Below are positions 34,726-48,407 of a stretch of DNA of 64,000 nucleotides, in pieces. The notes under the pieces were generated by a model that was given only the letters and a program-made list of their open reading frames with translations, searched no databases and was not told where the DNA came from. The DNA comes from Cristatella mucedo (lineage: Eukaryota; Bryozoa; Phylactolaemata; Cristatellidae). How positions within the stretch are numbered: the stretch's first letter is position 1; each line of letters opens with the position of its first letter. A program made the position numbers and the translations under genes. The stretch covers positions 3,348,501-3,412,500 of the forward strand of contig WPIO01000036.1 in assembly GCA_009760855.2 (NCBI GenBank), given 5' to 3'.

Positions 34726-35380
34726 TGCGGTGGCACAGATTACATTATGCGGACTCGTTGCTACACGTTGCCAGGTGCACGGAATCTCCTATGGCAGCAG
34801 TAACATATATGAAGCAAAAGCGAAAACAGAAGACAACACTGAAAATAAGTCTCTTCATGTCTCTAGTAGATCCATCCACAAGGTTGCGGGGTGGGCGAGA
34901 CCCGCGAACTCCTGCGAAGAACGACTACCCTGCCATAGCTGAATGCAATAGGCGTCGCATTTGGCGGACACTGAGCGGACCTCTCAGACCGCTTCGCGAA
35001 CGCACTCGGCGCGCTGAATTTGCTCCGCGGCGGAAGTGCTGAAGATTGCGGCCATGAGGCGAAGAAGCTAAGAGCGGCGGAAGGTGGCCTCAGTCCTGCC
35101 GCAGAGATCTCAGCGAGCGGCGGCGGCGCGGGACGTCGTCAGGACGACGACGGGCGATAAGTAGAACGCGGCGACTCGTGACGTGGCTTAGGCGGCGAAT
35201 TATCATCCCCCTGGCAACGACGGGTAGCTGCTGCTGAATGTCAAAGCGCAAGTCCCAAGCGGCGACACTCGCGCACTAAGGCGGTATGGGGGGTATCATA
35301 GCAACTCGAGCGAAACGCAGACTCAGACTAACTAGACTAGGCAAGGTTATCCGAACAGCGAGCCTATCCGACGGAGCAAA
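34726..35380. other. No gene recognised
   Basis: Mixed, partly GC-rich sequence 1.4 kb or more upstream of the DRC12 start. It contains an X-box-like site at 35205-35218. Confidence 0.3.
35205..35218. promoter_or_regulatory. X-box-like sequence upstream of DRC12
   Basis: ATCCCCCTGGCAAC fits the degenerate RFX X-box pattern RYYNYY-N(1-3)-RRNRAC and is very similar to the site at 20693-20706. It lies about 1.9 kb upstream of the DRC12 start codon. Weak evidence given the degeneracy of the motif. Confidence 0.25.
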
Positions 35381-35730
35381 CGTTTATATATCGCCCTAGG
35401 AGAACGTAATCTCTTTCCAGGCACCGCTCAATAAAAGCTCTAAAGGAAGAGCGTCGATGGTGGCTAATGATGGCACGCGATGCAGCGACGGCTCGCTAAG
35501 TGCCAGCACTCGTTAGCACACGAAGGAAAACTCACACGAACTGAGCGAACGCTGTGAGGAACGTGTGAGGTTTCAGCATTTTTTTTTAATGTCGTCGAGC
35601 CAGTGAGCGTCGCGACGTCGGTATTGAGTTCCATGCATTGGGAGTATGTGAGCTGAAGACACGGTCTCTACAGGATTTGAGGTTGGCTACGAGCAAAACC
35701 TAAACGACTCGAGTCAGAATAGCTACAGCG
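35380..35730 (-). mobile_element. LINE 3' part, diverged
   Basis: TATCGCCCTAGGAGAACGTA and ATCTCTTTCCAGGC (tail), then the LINE non-coding region with GTTCCATGCATTGGGAGTAT and ACGGTCTCTACAGGATTTGA. Confidence 0.7.
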
Positions 35731-37570
35731 AATACAATTATATTTGCACATATATGCATACACCTATTTCAATTTAATTTGAAACTACAAAATGCTGAGC
35801 GACCGGAGGCCGTCTGCTATATAAAATGTACAGCATATGCGCACATATACAGTGTGTTTGGAATGCAACTGTATAAGCCAAATATATCGATCGATATCAT
35901 TTTGAATGCAAGTACATTGTAGTCGCGTAAACGGAAGTCGCTGATGATTCACTAGTCGGTACCGTTCGATGTAATAAATATAATGTTAAAAAATACAGAT
36001 TACTAATAAGAATACATCATAATGATAATATAGAAGATAAAAATGCCCCTGTCCTCAAAGATTATGGCGCCGATTACAGTAGGCCAAAGCTCGGATCCAC
36101 TGAACGGCTGAAGTTTAGGTGCAGAGTTCTGTGGACCGACGAAAGTCTAAGCTCTAATTGAACTGCAAACAAAGGCATCGGCCACCAAATGAGATGAGGC
36201 CCCTACTGATATGAATGGCTTCAGCCGACGGTCAAGCTCGGGGGAGAGGGGAGAATATGTGTCGCAGTATAGGTAGGGGTGCTTCAGTAGCAATGGCATT
36301 GAAGTCCGGAACTGGAAACTAAATAAGCATCGTCACCCTCGATGCTTATTTAGACTTCAAGAGCGTTGGACTGCCACACGCGAAGTATCACATCGTGGAC
36401 TAGATTGCGATTTCCAATACGACACGATCCAAACGATCCAAAACGTGCTGTTCCAAAAGTTAAGTATTTTTTTTAACAATTTGTCCGAGTTCGGCTATCC
36501 TACCGTGCCGGTTATAGACTGGCCGAGTGAGTCTCCAGTCCGTCACAATCCAAGCAGTTGTGTAACGAAGCCGGGCGACGGATGCGGCAGCTGGCCGTTT
36601 GTATCACATCTGCTGACGTCCTGTTTGCCAATTTGCAACGAGCTCGGAGTAGAACAACGGCCGATGTTTGAGAGCATCGATCAGCTCCGTGCCGCCGCGG
36701 CAAATCTGGCAGGTCGTTGCAAATTAGGGAGGTGCAACGTTGTGCTAGTTCAAACAGTATTTGCGGAAACATTCTGCTTTTTCTTATTTCAACCAGCGTG
36801 TATACTTTTGGTTACAAATCCTCAATATTAAGTAGACTGAAAGTGAGTAGGCAGCCGTCATGGCGGCTGCACCCCTTCAAATACTTTTGCCGTATGCATT
36901 TCTACAGTTAGATATGCAGGTTTAGATATACCTGCATAGATACTGTATAAAATACTTGTGTATGTTTATGTTTTTATGTTTCTGTTTATATTTTATTTAT
37001 GCATATATACTGTATATAAATACCTGTATAAACACGAGCGAGCACACATACACACACACCGAACGCAAACGCACGCGAACGCACACATACCGAACGCGAA
37101 CACACGCGAGCGCACACACGCACACACACGGGTGTTTTTGCGGTTCGAGGTAACGAATGGTGAGCAAGACTCTTATTTAATGCAGTAGCGGTCCCGATCA
37201 TCAGGGCACGACCGTCAGGGCATGACGGCCAGCGTCACCACTATGCCACAATTAAGAGAATGGAATGATCCGGACGTCGACCTAGTTCCCCAGCTGGATT
37301 TTGTCTCTGCTACCTAGCTTTACGTCGACGCAAGAATACAAGTAGCCAAGCATCGTATGTCAAGTCATGGCGATCTACAAACGTGCTTCACAACGCGATA
37401 CTCGAAGGTGCTCTCCGCTGATCAAGGTCAGCCGACTCGCGGGCCAAGTTAAAAATAAGAAATCTGGGACCGCCAATAAAACACACGAGGCCAGAGGAAG
37501 CAGCCAACAAGAAGGAAGACTGAAAGGGGCCGGTGAGGCGGCCAGACCCTTCGACTCGGAGTTAAAAAAA
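35731..37570. other. Gene-free stretch with one uncertain frame and a CA-rich patch
   Basis: Frame 36445-36831 (+, 128 codons) includes MFESIDQLRAAAANLAG but has no family I recognise and no clear splice sites. Degenerate CA repeats lie at 37050-37130. A perfect 14-bp-arm hairpin is at 36319-36353. Confidence 0.3.
36319..36353. repeat. Perfect 14-bp inverted repeat, 7-nt loop
   Basis: CTAAATAAGCATCG and its exact complement CGATGCTTATTTAG flank TCACCCT. No T-run follows, and the host is eukaryotic, so it is not a bacterial-type terminator. Confidence 0.9.
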
Positions 37571-37573
37571 AAT

Positions 37574-37735
37574 ACTAGCTGATTTAACAGCCTCTCTTTT
37601 TATAGCGACAGGGGATTCTTAAAGGCTTGCAACAGCAATGAAGGCTCGCCTGCCGCAGGATTTGAACCCACTACCTCGAGACCAAGATTGTGAAGAGCAC
37701 CCGCATTACCTAGGGTGCCATCAAGGCTCACCAAA
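37574..37735 (-). mobile_element. SINE B, tandem pair member 1
   Basis: TAGCTGATTTAACAGCCTCT ... GGATTTGAACCCACTACCTC ... CATTACCTAGGGTGCCATCA. It is immediately followed by a second copy, 37738-37900. Confidence 0.8.
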
Positions 37736-37737
37736 AA

Positions 37738-37900
37738 TACTGGCAGATTCAACTGCCTCTTTCTGCATAGCGACGGAAGAGCCTTAAAGACTATCACCAC
37801 CGCTTGCAGCCAGCGACAAAACAGGATTGCCCAACGCACGAGGATTCGAACCCACGACCTCGGGGTCAAGATCGCGAAAACCAACCGCCGCATTCCCCCC
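37738..37900 (-). mobile_element. SINE B, tandem pair member 2
   Basis: TGGCAGATTCAACTGCCTCT ... CACCACCGCTTGCAGCCAGC ... GGATTCGAACCCACGACCTC. Same orientation as its neighbour. Confidence 0.75.
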
Positions 37901-38162
37901 ATCCGAAGCACGGAGGCCAACTATCTGGGCTGGCTCTCTTATATCTCTTGGTCAAGCCTACGATCTAGGCTTGAATTTCTATGCAGATTACACATTACGT
38001 CTGTACATGCGGTTTGACCCCTCCCTGCATTCCGGCACCGTGAACTCACCCTCACAATTCCCTCGCTCCAAGTATTGCTGCTGCTGACATTCGCAGTTGG
38101 ATGGCAACGGACTTTCTCGAATCGAATGGCGATAAGACCAACTTACTAGTTATGGGCAAGCC

Positions 38163-38325
38163 TAGTTCACCCTGGTTTGGCCCAGTGGTTAAGCTGCTCG
38201 GCCAAACCAAGGTCAAGGCGAACGCACTCGATGACCGAGGTCTCGAGGTCGAGCCCAGTGACACATGTGAAGCATCTGAATGGAGATTAAGTTCTGTTAG
38301 GGAACTACACAAATGAATTACCCAT
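38163..38325 (+). mobile_element. SINE A
   Basis: CTGGTTTGGCCCAGTGGTTA (A box side), GAGGTCGAGCCCAGTG (B box side), then GTGAAGCATCTGAATGGAGA and TAAGTTCTGTTAGGG with an AT-rich end. The head shows a small internal duplication. Confidence 0.7.
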
Positions 38326-38389
38326 GACTCGACAACACCTAAACAGAAGCTAAACACACCTGCCGCAGCCATTTGCTGGTTCCGTGCAA

Positions 38390-38525
38390 ATTATGCTTTG
38401 TGGGCTTATGTGTGCTGAAGCCGTGCATGCTATTACTAACTGCGGTGCCTTATGGTGCACGCAAAGTGCCTAAGAGCTTTAGTTTTCTGATGGTGCTATA
38501 CAAATGCCCTGTTATAATAATTTCT
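38390..38525 (+). mobile_element. LINE 3' end
   Basis: CTTATGTGTGCTGAAGCC (LINE 3' non-coding), then AAAGTGCCTAAGAGCTTTAG and TTTTCTGATGGTGCTATAC, ending AT-rich. Confidence 0.6.
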
Positions 38526-40265
38526 ACCCTTATCATGGTGGTCGAAGTTTATCGTCGAGTGCCTTCAAAGGTGATGGCGTCACAACTCGAGCTTGGTGCC
38601 AACTTTTTTAGGCTAATTCCTCCAAGGACTTACTGGCAAGAAGAACTAGAGGCAACACATTCCACAAAAGGCGACATCTCACCCAAAATATCTGGGAAGG
38701 AGAACATTCTACAGCTGTGAATTCGATCATTCGCGCGTCTCCAATGCTGACGACACGTGCAGATGTACGCATAATGGAGCTGCAGACATATGCTGTTCTT
38801 GGATCAACTGAGATTGTCGAATTGTTCAAAGGAATGCTTCGATATCAAAATGGACAATAAAGTACCAGGGCCGTTTCTCGCAGCCGGCTTTCTTTTGAGA
38901 CGAAGGTGAGGCTCGACGAAAGAGTTGGTCAGCCTCACTCAAGCACTGCGAGTTTCCTAACTTTGCGATTGGATTGTCGAGCTCGGCCTGTCTGCAGTTA
39001 CGCCGCCGAGAACTGCTCGTGCACGCAGAGGTGCCTGAACACGTAGCATGCGCCGACTGGTCAACTGACACACGGCACACACACACACACTGATGTCCTT
39101 GCCCGAGATCGCAGCATCGAAGGCCCGGGGGCGTATGGCAGCACAAAGGAAACAGCAGCAGCAGCAGCAAGCAAGGCTTCGCTGGCAATGCCGCGTGGCT
39201 AACCGAGTTAGCAAGGTTCGATAGCCCGTCGAAACAATGGCCAAGACAGGAAAAGTCCTGAACGGAATGCACGAGACTCCCAGCAAATGCACAAAGAGAC
39301 ATTATGCAAATACGCCGGACGAGTGTAAATAAGTGGCAGCAGCAGCATCATCGCGAGCCTCCCCCCACCTTGCTGCCCAGGATGCACACGGCCCTTCTTA
39401 AATCATTGTAATGTAATGCATCTCCACCCATAACTCCTCAAAGCCACAAAGACTATGTGGGTGTTACGCAGGAGAGTTTTGTATACAGCACTCACAGCCT
39501 AGGAGGCTTTCGGTACGAATTCGGTAGCCAACAGACTTCATCTCACGCAACAAAGAGAAAGCAAGAAGCATAGCAGAGTCAGGAGAGCAGTTGGGCCACC
39601 AGATGGCTTAACACATACGATCGCGAAGACCCAGCAGGAAGGCTGAATCGAAACAAATTCGCTGTCAATAGGTCATCCTCACCTCCGGCTCTGCACTGTA
39701 CTGCCAGCGAGGCCAGCATTTTTTTTACTCACGTTAGGGAGCTCGGGATCACGTGGGGCAGCATCGCCGACTACGTAAGGGACCTGCGGCTGCCAGGCAG
39801 CTGGACTTCTAGCGGTGGCTCGAACATTGCTCCGCGAACAGGTGGCCGGCAGCTCCCGGGCAAAAATCGTGGTGATGCGACGACAGCTGGAGGGGTGAGA
39901 GGCCACAGTGCCTTCACCGCCAGGCGACCTCCCACCAACCTCTCCCCCCCCCCCCCCCGACGTCGGCACAACGAATCCTCGGCATCAAACAAGCCCTGCA
40001 GCAGGCAATCCTTTATTGTCCACTGCAAGCGGCAGCGATAGCCGATAAGGTTCTCGTCGGCCCCCTTGCCATACAAACGAGGCTGATAAATAGGCTGATC
40101 TTGAACCTTGACGAATGACGATCTTGACCTTGATCTTGAAGCCCCCCACGGAGGAGCAACACGGCAAAATCCCTCGGAATGGCCGTGGCGCATCTCGATG
40201 GATGATCGTGGCCTTTTCGGCAGCAAAACTGGTCTCATTTCTTATGATTATAATAATAACAATAC
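38526..40265. other. No gene recognised; repeat family C and SINE scrap
   Basis: Holds one copy of a dispersed repeat (39405-39597, partner at 43150-43340) and a SINE B fragment at 39985-40065. A 15-bp C run lies near 39945-39959. Short frames on both strands lack domains. Confidence 0.35.
39405..39597. repeat. Dispersed repeat C, copy 1
   Basis: Shares with 43150-43340, in the same order: TAATGTAATGCA, CTCC..., CACAAAGACTA, GTGTTACGCA/GCGTTACACA, AGACTT, TCACACG/TCACGCA, AGAAGCATAGC and GGAGAGCAGTTG. Unclassified; no coding capacity seen. Confidence 0.65.
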
Positions 40266-40269
40266 GAAT

Positions 40270-40365
40270 AATAATAATAGTAATAATAATGCTACACCTG
40301 ATGAAGCACCCTCAGAGAACTCCATCTCTTTCTTGGCGCTTTACATGTGCTGCAAAGGAACCTCT
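40270..40365 (-). mobile_element. LINE 3' end, reverse orientation
   Basis: (AAT)n, then CACCTGATGAAGCACCCTCA, GAGAACTCCATCTCT and GGCGCTTTACATGTGCTGC. Confidence 0.75.
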
Positions 40366-41009
40366 CAAGTCTCCTTTCCTTGCATGCACAGCGATGATGA
40401 AGCGCTGGCTGTTGTGCCCGACCAAGGAGGCTCTCGCCGAAGAGGCGGCTGAGGACGTGACCCTTAAAACAGCTCCGCCGCCGGCGTGACGGTGCTGCAA
40501 GTCGAGAGGCCGTGAATGCTGCTGCTGTTGCCGCTGCCCAGCGCTGCATCTCGTGACGCACGAGCTCTGGCTGCCCAATGATCCTCTCTTAGCCCCACTC
40601 TACCCCGTCGGCCGTCAGGCACCGACGACTTCCTGCAAGAAAGCGGCGCATGCCGGGACTTGGCCAGCAGAGCCACCTGCATCCTGCTCCCTAGCGTCCC
40701 CGCCCCCAAGAGGAGCTCGAGCATGGAGCTCGAGGCGCCGCCGTCGTCGTCGCTGCCGATTACGTCAGCGAGTTAGCTGTCAGGGCAGCAGCAGGGCAGC
40801 TCTTTCAGCACCTGTAGTGCTTTGCTAGCCAATAATCCGCATGACTTAGTCTATGCACAGAGCAGAGACGAAGGAAAATAATGGGGAGCACATGAATAAC
40901 AAACAGCAAATAATGGATTTGCATGGCTTCCAGAAAAGCCCAAGACGGCCGTCCAAGCCGTGCCGTCACGCGATCGGTTTGGGGAGGTGGAAAATCGTTT
41001 CCAGCCTTC

Positions 41010-41640
41010 GAATGGTGCAAAACTCTGCAGCTAGGCTTGTCTGTCGTGAGCGTCGCAGTTGCCACATTACTCCACTTCTCGCCGACCTGCACTGGCTACC
41101 AGTCAAGCAACGGATTGACTTCAAGGTTTTGTCGCTCACTTTTAGGTCCCTTCATTCTATGGCTCCAGCCTATCTCTCCGACATACTCCCCCGTCAGGCC
41201 AAACATCGTACCACCTGCTTTTTGGAATCCAACAGTCTACCAATACCTCGTACAAACCTTAAATCCTTTGGAGACCGTGCATTTAGTTCGTATACTCCAA
41301 AAGCCTGGAACTCCCTCCCGACCTGCGTCAGAACATCCCCTGACCTGACCACATTTAAAAGGAACTTAAAAACACACCTATTTAGGACAGCATTTAGTGG
41401 GTCCCTGTGATTCGTCCTTGATGTGCTTATGCGTGCTGACACTGTGCATGCTGCCACTAACCACATTTGCATGCTGATTCTGTGCATGTCACCCCTCACC
41501 ACGTTGTTCATGTTGTTTATCAAGCATGATTTTACTTACCATTCGATTGCATTTCCCTTTGCAGCAAATGTAAAGCGCCTAGAAAGAGATTGAGTTCTCT
41601 GAGGGCGCTTTATCAAGTGCATTATTATTATAATGGTACT
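41010..41640 (+). mobile_element. Best-preserved LINE 3' part with open C-terminal frame
   Basis: About 130 codons remain open to a TGA at 41408-41410. Characteristic peptides in order: [110 protein letters not shown]. This is the C-terminal end of a CR1/L2-group non-LTR retrotransposon polyprotein. The catalytic reverse transcriptase motif is absent (5' truncated). It is followed by about 160 bp of non-coding 3' region, the GCAAATGTAAAGCGCC hairpin tail and (ATT)n. It serves as the reference for the other copies here. Confidence 0.85.
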
Positions 41641-42775
41641 GAAACACGAAGCCCACAACCCGGGAGGGGCAGCAAACCGCATGAGAGCAGGAGAGGCAAG
41701 AGAGGAAGAGGAAGGCAAGAGAGCAGGAGAGCGGACGTGCAGTGGGCGAGGGCCTGAAGCGAGGCACTGGGGGGGGGCATCTTCCCTCCACCTCCACCAC
41801 CCCTGAGTCAAAGTGGCAGCCGACACTGCCCAGCCATCTTTCATTCCCGTGTTAGTGCCAACGGCTCTGCATCTAGCCATCTAGGGTAAGGCGCATTGTA
41901 CTTCATGTCCCAGGCAGGTCTAGGCAGATCCAGGCAGGTCCAGGGTTCGAGTCTGCAGCAGGCGATTCTTTTTCACTAACTGCAAGTGCCATCGATAGCT
42001 GCTACAGCCCTTCTGCTGCTATGCAGTGAAGGCGTTGAATCCTCAAAACCTTTACTTACTAAGCTTTATTCCTGGCTAATCAGCAGATACAAAACAAAAG
42101 CCTCGCAAGGAAATCAGCAGCTCACTGTCTATGCCAGACGGATAACTGTAGCAGCAGCAGCAGCAGCAGCAGCAGCAGGGACTGACTCCGCTGGCTGACT
42201 CTACAATGCTCTAGATAACGAGTCGGCTCTTCTGCTGCTACGAAGTTACTTAGATGGCGGTATGGGCTATTGCCCAAGGGCTATGGGACATAATAGGATA
42301 GGGCTATAGGACACAATCTATTATGTCTATTATGTATATATTATTGCTATGGCTACAGCATCCCCACCACAATCATCGGGAGCGATCATGACGATCACCT
42401 TACAGGTCACCTCCCGCTGAGAAAGTTTTCTCCAGTAGGGCATCTGTCACTGCTGTCGGAGATAGCAGCAATGATGAATTGAAGGTCCCAATGACGACCA
42501 AACGCAAGACTTGTGAAGAGCAGCAGCAGCAGCAGCAGTCGATGGGCAGTCGATGTGGTTTCAGCTACTGCGGCCAGCGAATGGCTCACTCTTCTGCTCT
42601 GTACCTGTACAGCACTAAGATGGGCAAGAGTCCTGACAGTACAGTACAAGGACGCTGCTTATAGCTCGGCCATCTACATATACACTTAGCACAAAGAATG
42701 GGCAGCGGACAGAAAAGCAGCGGCTGCGTTGAAAGCAGCCGGAACTTGAGCACTAGGAATTAGCACCTCGCCGAC

Positions 42776-42798
42776 TAGCTAGCTAGCTAGCTAGCTAG
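42776..42798. repeat. (CTAG)n microsatellite
   Basis: About six CTAG units; the unit is itself a palindrome. Confidence 0.9.
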
Positions 42799-42926
42799 CA
42801 GCAGAAGTCTGTGAGCTATATGCCATCCCTCCATCTCCTTCTCTGGTGGCAGCACCGGTCCATTGGTCTACGACGGGAATTAAAAGAACCCAGTCCCACC
42901 GAAACTGTTGGGAGAATCTGCACCTA

Positions 42927-42952
42927 GCCATGCCTGCAACCGCAGGCATGGC
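42927..42952. repeat. Perfect 11-bp inverted repeat, 4-nt loop
   Basis: GCCATGCCTGC and GCAGGCATGGC flank AACC. Confidence 0.9.
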
Positions 42953-43149
42953 CAGAAATTCCACGAAGCTAAATCTTGATCTTGCCGACCAATCGAAGAA
43001 GAGGCCGAAGTGACACATCCAGCTCAGCCGCGCTGAGCAGCGTGCTGGCATCAACTGCCTTGCTTTGCATCAACACTCAGCCACTGGAAAAACGCCTGAT
43101 CGGAACCCGTGTAAAGCAAAGGCTGGCTGATTTAACAGCCTCATTTTGC

Positions 43150-43340
43150 ATAATGTAATGCACCTCCGTTTGTAACTCCACGAACCACAAAGACTAAGTA
43201 GGCGTTACACACAAGTTTTCTATAGATCACTCAAAGCTCAGAAGCTTTCAGTATACATTTGTTAGCTAGCAGACTTTATCACACGAAAAAGTGAGAAAGA
43301 GAGAAGCATAGCTGAGTCGGGAGAGCAGTTGAGATAGTGA
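43150..43340. repeat. Dispersed repeat C, copy 2
   Basis: Partner of 39405-39597. It directly follows a SINE B end (GGCTGATTTAACAGCCTCAT at 43125-43144), suggesting the SINE inserted at, or is part of, a composite repeat. Confidence 0.6.
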
Positions 43341-43597
43341 GTAGCATGAAAGTAGCAACTCAGGACCGCTGGAAAGGATGTGTCACATTCGGAAGCAGGC
43401 ATGTAGATGATGAATTGCAGAAGTGAGCTCCACAGCCTAGGATCTGCAGAGCAAGAGCTTCTGTCCCCAACAGTCGTCAAGCTAAGTCACGGAACAGCTA
43501 ATGCCTTGTCTATAGAGAACATGAACACACAAGGAGGCTGACACCGGTGCAGCAGTCTAGCCAGGTACTAAGGAGCTAATCCGTGGCAGAGCTTGTG

Positions 43598-43740
43598 GGT
43601 ACAGCGAAAGAAGAGCCTTACCAGCTGTCACAAGTGCTTGCAGTGGACAATATATAGAATGGATCACTGCAGGGCTCGATTCCACGACCTGGGCCATAAA
43701 GAGCGAGCATCTTACCACCGGGATTAAGACCCGGGCCCTC
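43598..43740 (-). mobile_element. SINE B, diverged
   Basis: GCGAAAGAAGAGCCTTACCA, CAAGTGCTTGCAGTGGACAA, GGGCTCGATTCCACGACC (B box side) and TTACCACCGGGATTAAGACC (A box side). Confidence 0.6.
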
Positions 43741-43882
43741 AGCAGGGCTCCGTACTCTCTGCTTGCAGCTGATCACAGCCTATTGCTAGCAAAAACTCGT
43801 GAGAAACGTCAGAGCTATGGACATCCAGCACATCATCTATGACACCGAAAGAGGGACAGAGTGACACAGAAAGAGGGAGAAA

Positions 43883-43910
43883 GAAAGAGAGATGCATGCA
43901 TCTCTCTTTC
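43883..43910. repeat. Perfect 28-bp palindrome
   Basis: GAAAGAGAGATGCA followed directly by its complement TGCATCTCTCTTTC, with no loop. It sits 9 bp before the AC/AT array. Confidence 0.95.
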
Positions 43911-43913
43911 AAC

Positions 43914-46050
<2,137 letters not shown>

Positions 46051-46499
46051 CCCTAGCTGGCACTAGCGTCAATGCCCGCACACGCCGTGCCGTTCTGTCC
46101 CGCTCGCACTCGATCGTCGGCGCACGAGGAGCGCCATTTAACCCGAACGGGGAGCGAACCCGCCTGCTGGTGGTCGTTCTATAACTTACGGGAGATAGTC
46201 TCTCGCGTTCTGCTATCTGGCGGCTCGCCTATGCGCGCCGCATCTCATCCTTAATTAGCTCGCTCGGCGTCGCGTGCGTAGCAACGGGGAGCTGGCTCGC
46301 GCCGGCATCCCGTCCGCCGGGCCGCGTGCGGCGTGTGCGTTCCCGGCGCACCGCTTGGCGCGTTGGGAGGCTCGCTTTTGCTCTTGTTCGCGGCGTGCCG
46401 GAATGCGAACGCTGGGCGGCCGTCGGCCGGAGCTCGCCGCACAACGACCGCGCATAGCCGCCGCGGTTTCTCTGTCCCACCCGTTGCCCTCGTCCGGTC

Positions 46500-46639
46500 T
46501 GCAGCCGTTCGGGTTGCCGCAGCCGCTCGTACGTCAGAGTGGTGTAGTATCCGACGTCGAACTTGAGTGCGAGAAGCCGGTGGCCGTCGATCGGCTTCCC
46601 GCTTCGCAAAACTTCGCCATCAAAGTCGTTGTCATTCAC
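46500..46639 (-). CDS. Candidate first coding exon, unidentified protein
   Basis: On the - strand an ATG at 46639 opens MNDNDFDGEVLRSGKP, then IDGHRLLALKFDVGYYTTLT and YERLRQPERLQT, with mostly C/G-ending codons and a balanced composition. A donor-like CGG|GTGGGA follows at about 46480. It lies at the edge of a GC-rich patch (46060-46640) that could be a promoter. The + strand is also open (46274-46645), so strand choice rests on codon composition. Family unknown. Confidence 0.3.
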
Positions 46640-46686
46640 TTTTAGGTGCCTTACTTCTCTTTGGCCAGCCTAAAAAAAAAAAAAAA

Positions 46687-46865
46687 TTCTAGCTGATTAA
46701 ACAGCTTCTTTTGTGTATAGCGACAGAAGAGCCTCTACGGCTATCGCCACCGCTTGCAGTGGCGATAAAGGATCGCCCACCGTAGGAATTGAACCCACGA
46801 CCCCGGGACGTAGGTCGTGAAAGCAACCGCCTTACCTAGTGTGCCATCACGGCTCACCAGCCTAC
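46687..46865 (-). mobile_element. SINE B, full-length
   Basis: TAGCTGATTAAACAGCTTCT ... CGCCACCGCTTGCAGTGGCG ... GGAATTGAACCCACGACCCC ... CCTTACCTAGTGTGCCATCA. Preceded by a poly-A run at 46672-46684 on the + strand. Confidence 0.8.
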
Positions 46866-46934
46866 CTATCCGAGCCAATTTCCTATCAGGACAGGCAACA
46901 TACCGCCCGTTCGTCTGACTCACGTCATCTAGCT

Positions 46935-47290
46935 TAGCCTTGAATCGGCCTCAAATCCTTTGGAGACCTTGCCTGCCTTTATTTATTTAGTTCGTTTGCT
47001 GCCGAAGCCTTGTGCTCACTCGTTTAGCTCTCATCATCACACCGCCTCACGCGACGCCATTTAAAAAGAAGCTTGAAAATGCACACATGTTCCTCGCAGC
47101 ATTTCTTAGTCCCTGTGGTTGTCCTTTGTGTACTTATACGTGCTGATGTTGTGAGTAGTGCTGACATTGTGCGTGTCGTCGCCAACTATATTATTCGTAG
47201 GCTTCCCGTACAACAAATGTCAAGTGCCCAAAAAGAGATGTAGTTCTCTGATGGCGCTATGCAATCGATCTCTATATATTTATCATCGAG
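46935..47290 (+). mobile_element. LINE 3' part, degraded
   Basis: CTCAAATCCTTTGGAGACCT, TTTAAAAAGAAGCTTGAAAA and GTGCTGATGTTGTG, then AGTGCCCAAAAAGAGATG and the tail, ending near 47280. Confidence 0.7.
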
Positions 47291-47439
47291 GCTTTACCAT
47301 CTCGTGTACGCTTTTTCCGCCTGTACTACATGCTCCTCACCCTCCACTGTTGAGACTGCTTTCTGACGACCCAATGGTTCGATTGCCCGTGGACTTTGTC
47401 ATTCTCAGCACTGTGGCCTTCGCCCTACGAGGACAGCTT

Positions 47440-47950
47440 AATAATAATTATAATAATTCACTCGATAAAGCGCCCTCAGAGAACTTAATCTCTCTCTAGG
47501 CGCTTTACATTTGCTGTAAAGTGAAATGCAATTGAATGGTAAGTAAAATCATGCTTGAAAAACAAACGAAATGAATAATATGGTTAGGGGTGACATGCAC
47601 AGCGTCAGCATGCAAATGTGGTTAGTGGCAGCATGCACAGTGTCAGCACGCATAAGCACATCAAAGACGAATCACAGGGACCCACTAAATGCTGTCCTAA
47701 ATAGGTGTGTTTTTAGGTTCCTTTTAAATGTGGTCAGGTCAGGGGATGTTCTAATGCAGGTCGGGAGGCAGTTCCAGGCTTTGGGAGCATATGAACTAAA
47801 TGCACGGTCTCCAAAGGATTTAAGGTTTGTATGAGGTATTTATAGACTGTTGGATTCCGAAAAGCGGGTGGTACGATGCTTGGCCTGATGGGGTAGTATA
47901 TCTGACAGATAGGCTGGAGCCATAGAATGAAGGGACCTAAAAGTGAGCTA
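47440..47950 (-). mobile_element. LINE 3' part, well preserved, reverse orientation
   Basis: Tail (TAATTCACTCGATAAAGCGC) followed by sequence almost collinear with the reverse complement of 41160-41640, including the NLKSFGDRAFSSY-type peptide on the - strand. It ends abruptly at about 47945. Confidence 0.8.
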
Positions 47951-48407
47951 TGGGAAATCGTATCAGTCCAGCAGTATCATCGTCATGCAATGGCGACAGA
48001 TGCTTGCATGCCAAAATTGAATGCAAATTCGTTGCTCCGAGCAGGCTTTGTAGGCGCTTTTTGATTGAGGGATTTCTAACTTGCCGTGTTTACCTAGCAC
48101 TTTTCATCTTTAGGCAGACTGCATTGGGGGAACATTTGCGCACGTTGGGTAGCACCGTCTGTATACTTCTGACACGTTCCTACAGGGTGCCCCGCACGGA
48201 AAGCAGAGCGCGGTGGGGGCGCTTTCGAAAGCGTGCAGGATGTCGCTGGGCAGTACGTCGGTGTTGGCGAGCGTCAGCGTGCAGCAGCTTCGTAGCACAA
48301 TTCTCCTTTGCTTTGTCATTCGTCGTCAGCCAAAGGCCGCCAGAGCACCACCGTGCGCTTTCGGGGACGGCCCGCCTACCCCGCAGCAGCTGCAGCAGAA
48401 GAAGCCG

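Larger units (their letters stand above)
41641..43149. other. No gene recognised; small repeats
   Basis: Contains a SINE B-like fragment (about 41935-42015), (GCA)n at 42147-42178, a CAG run at about 42522-42539, (CTAG)n at 42776-42798, and a perfect hairpin at 42927-42952. No supported coding frame. Confidence 0.35.

Noticed and set aside
34087-34736. Long Leu/Ser/Cys frames on the - strand
   Set aside because: Artefact of the GA/GACA repeat.
36319-36353. Bacterial-type terminator hairpin
   Set aside because: Eukaryotic context, no gene end beside it and no T-run after the stem.
36445-36831. 128-codon + strand frame
   Set aside because: No family resemblance, starts without ATG, and an antisense frame of 86 codons overlaps it.
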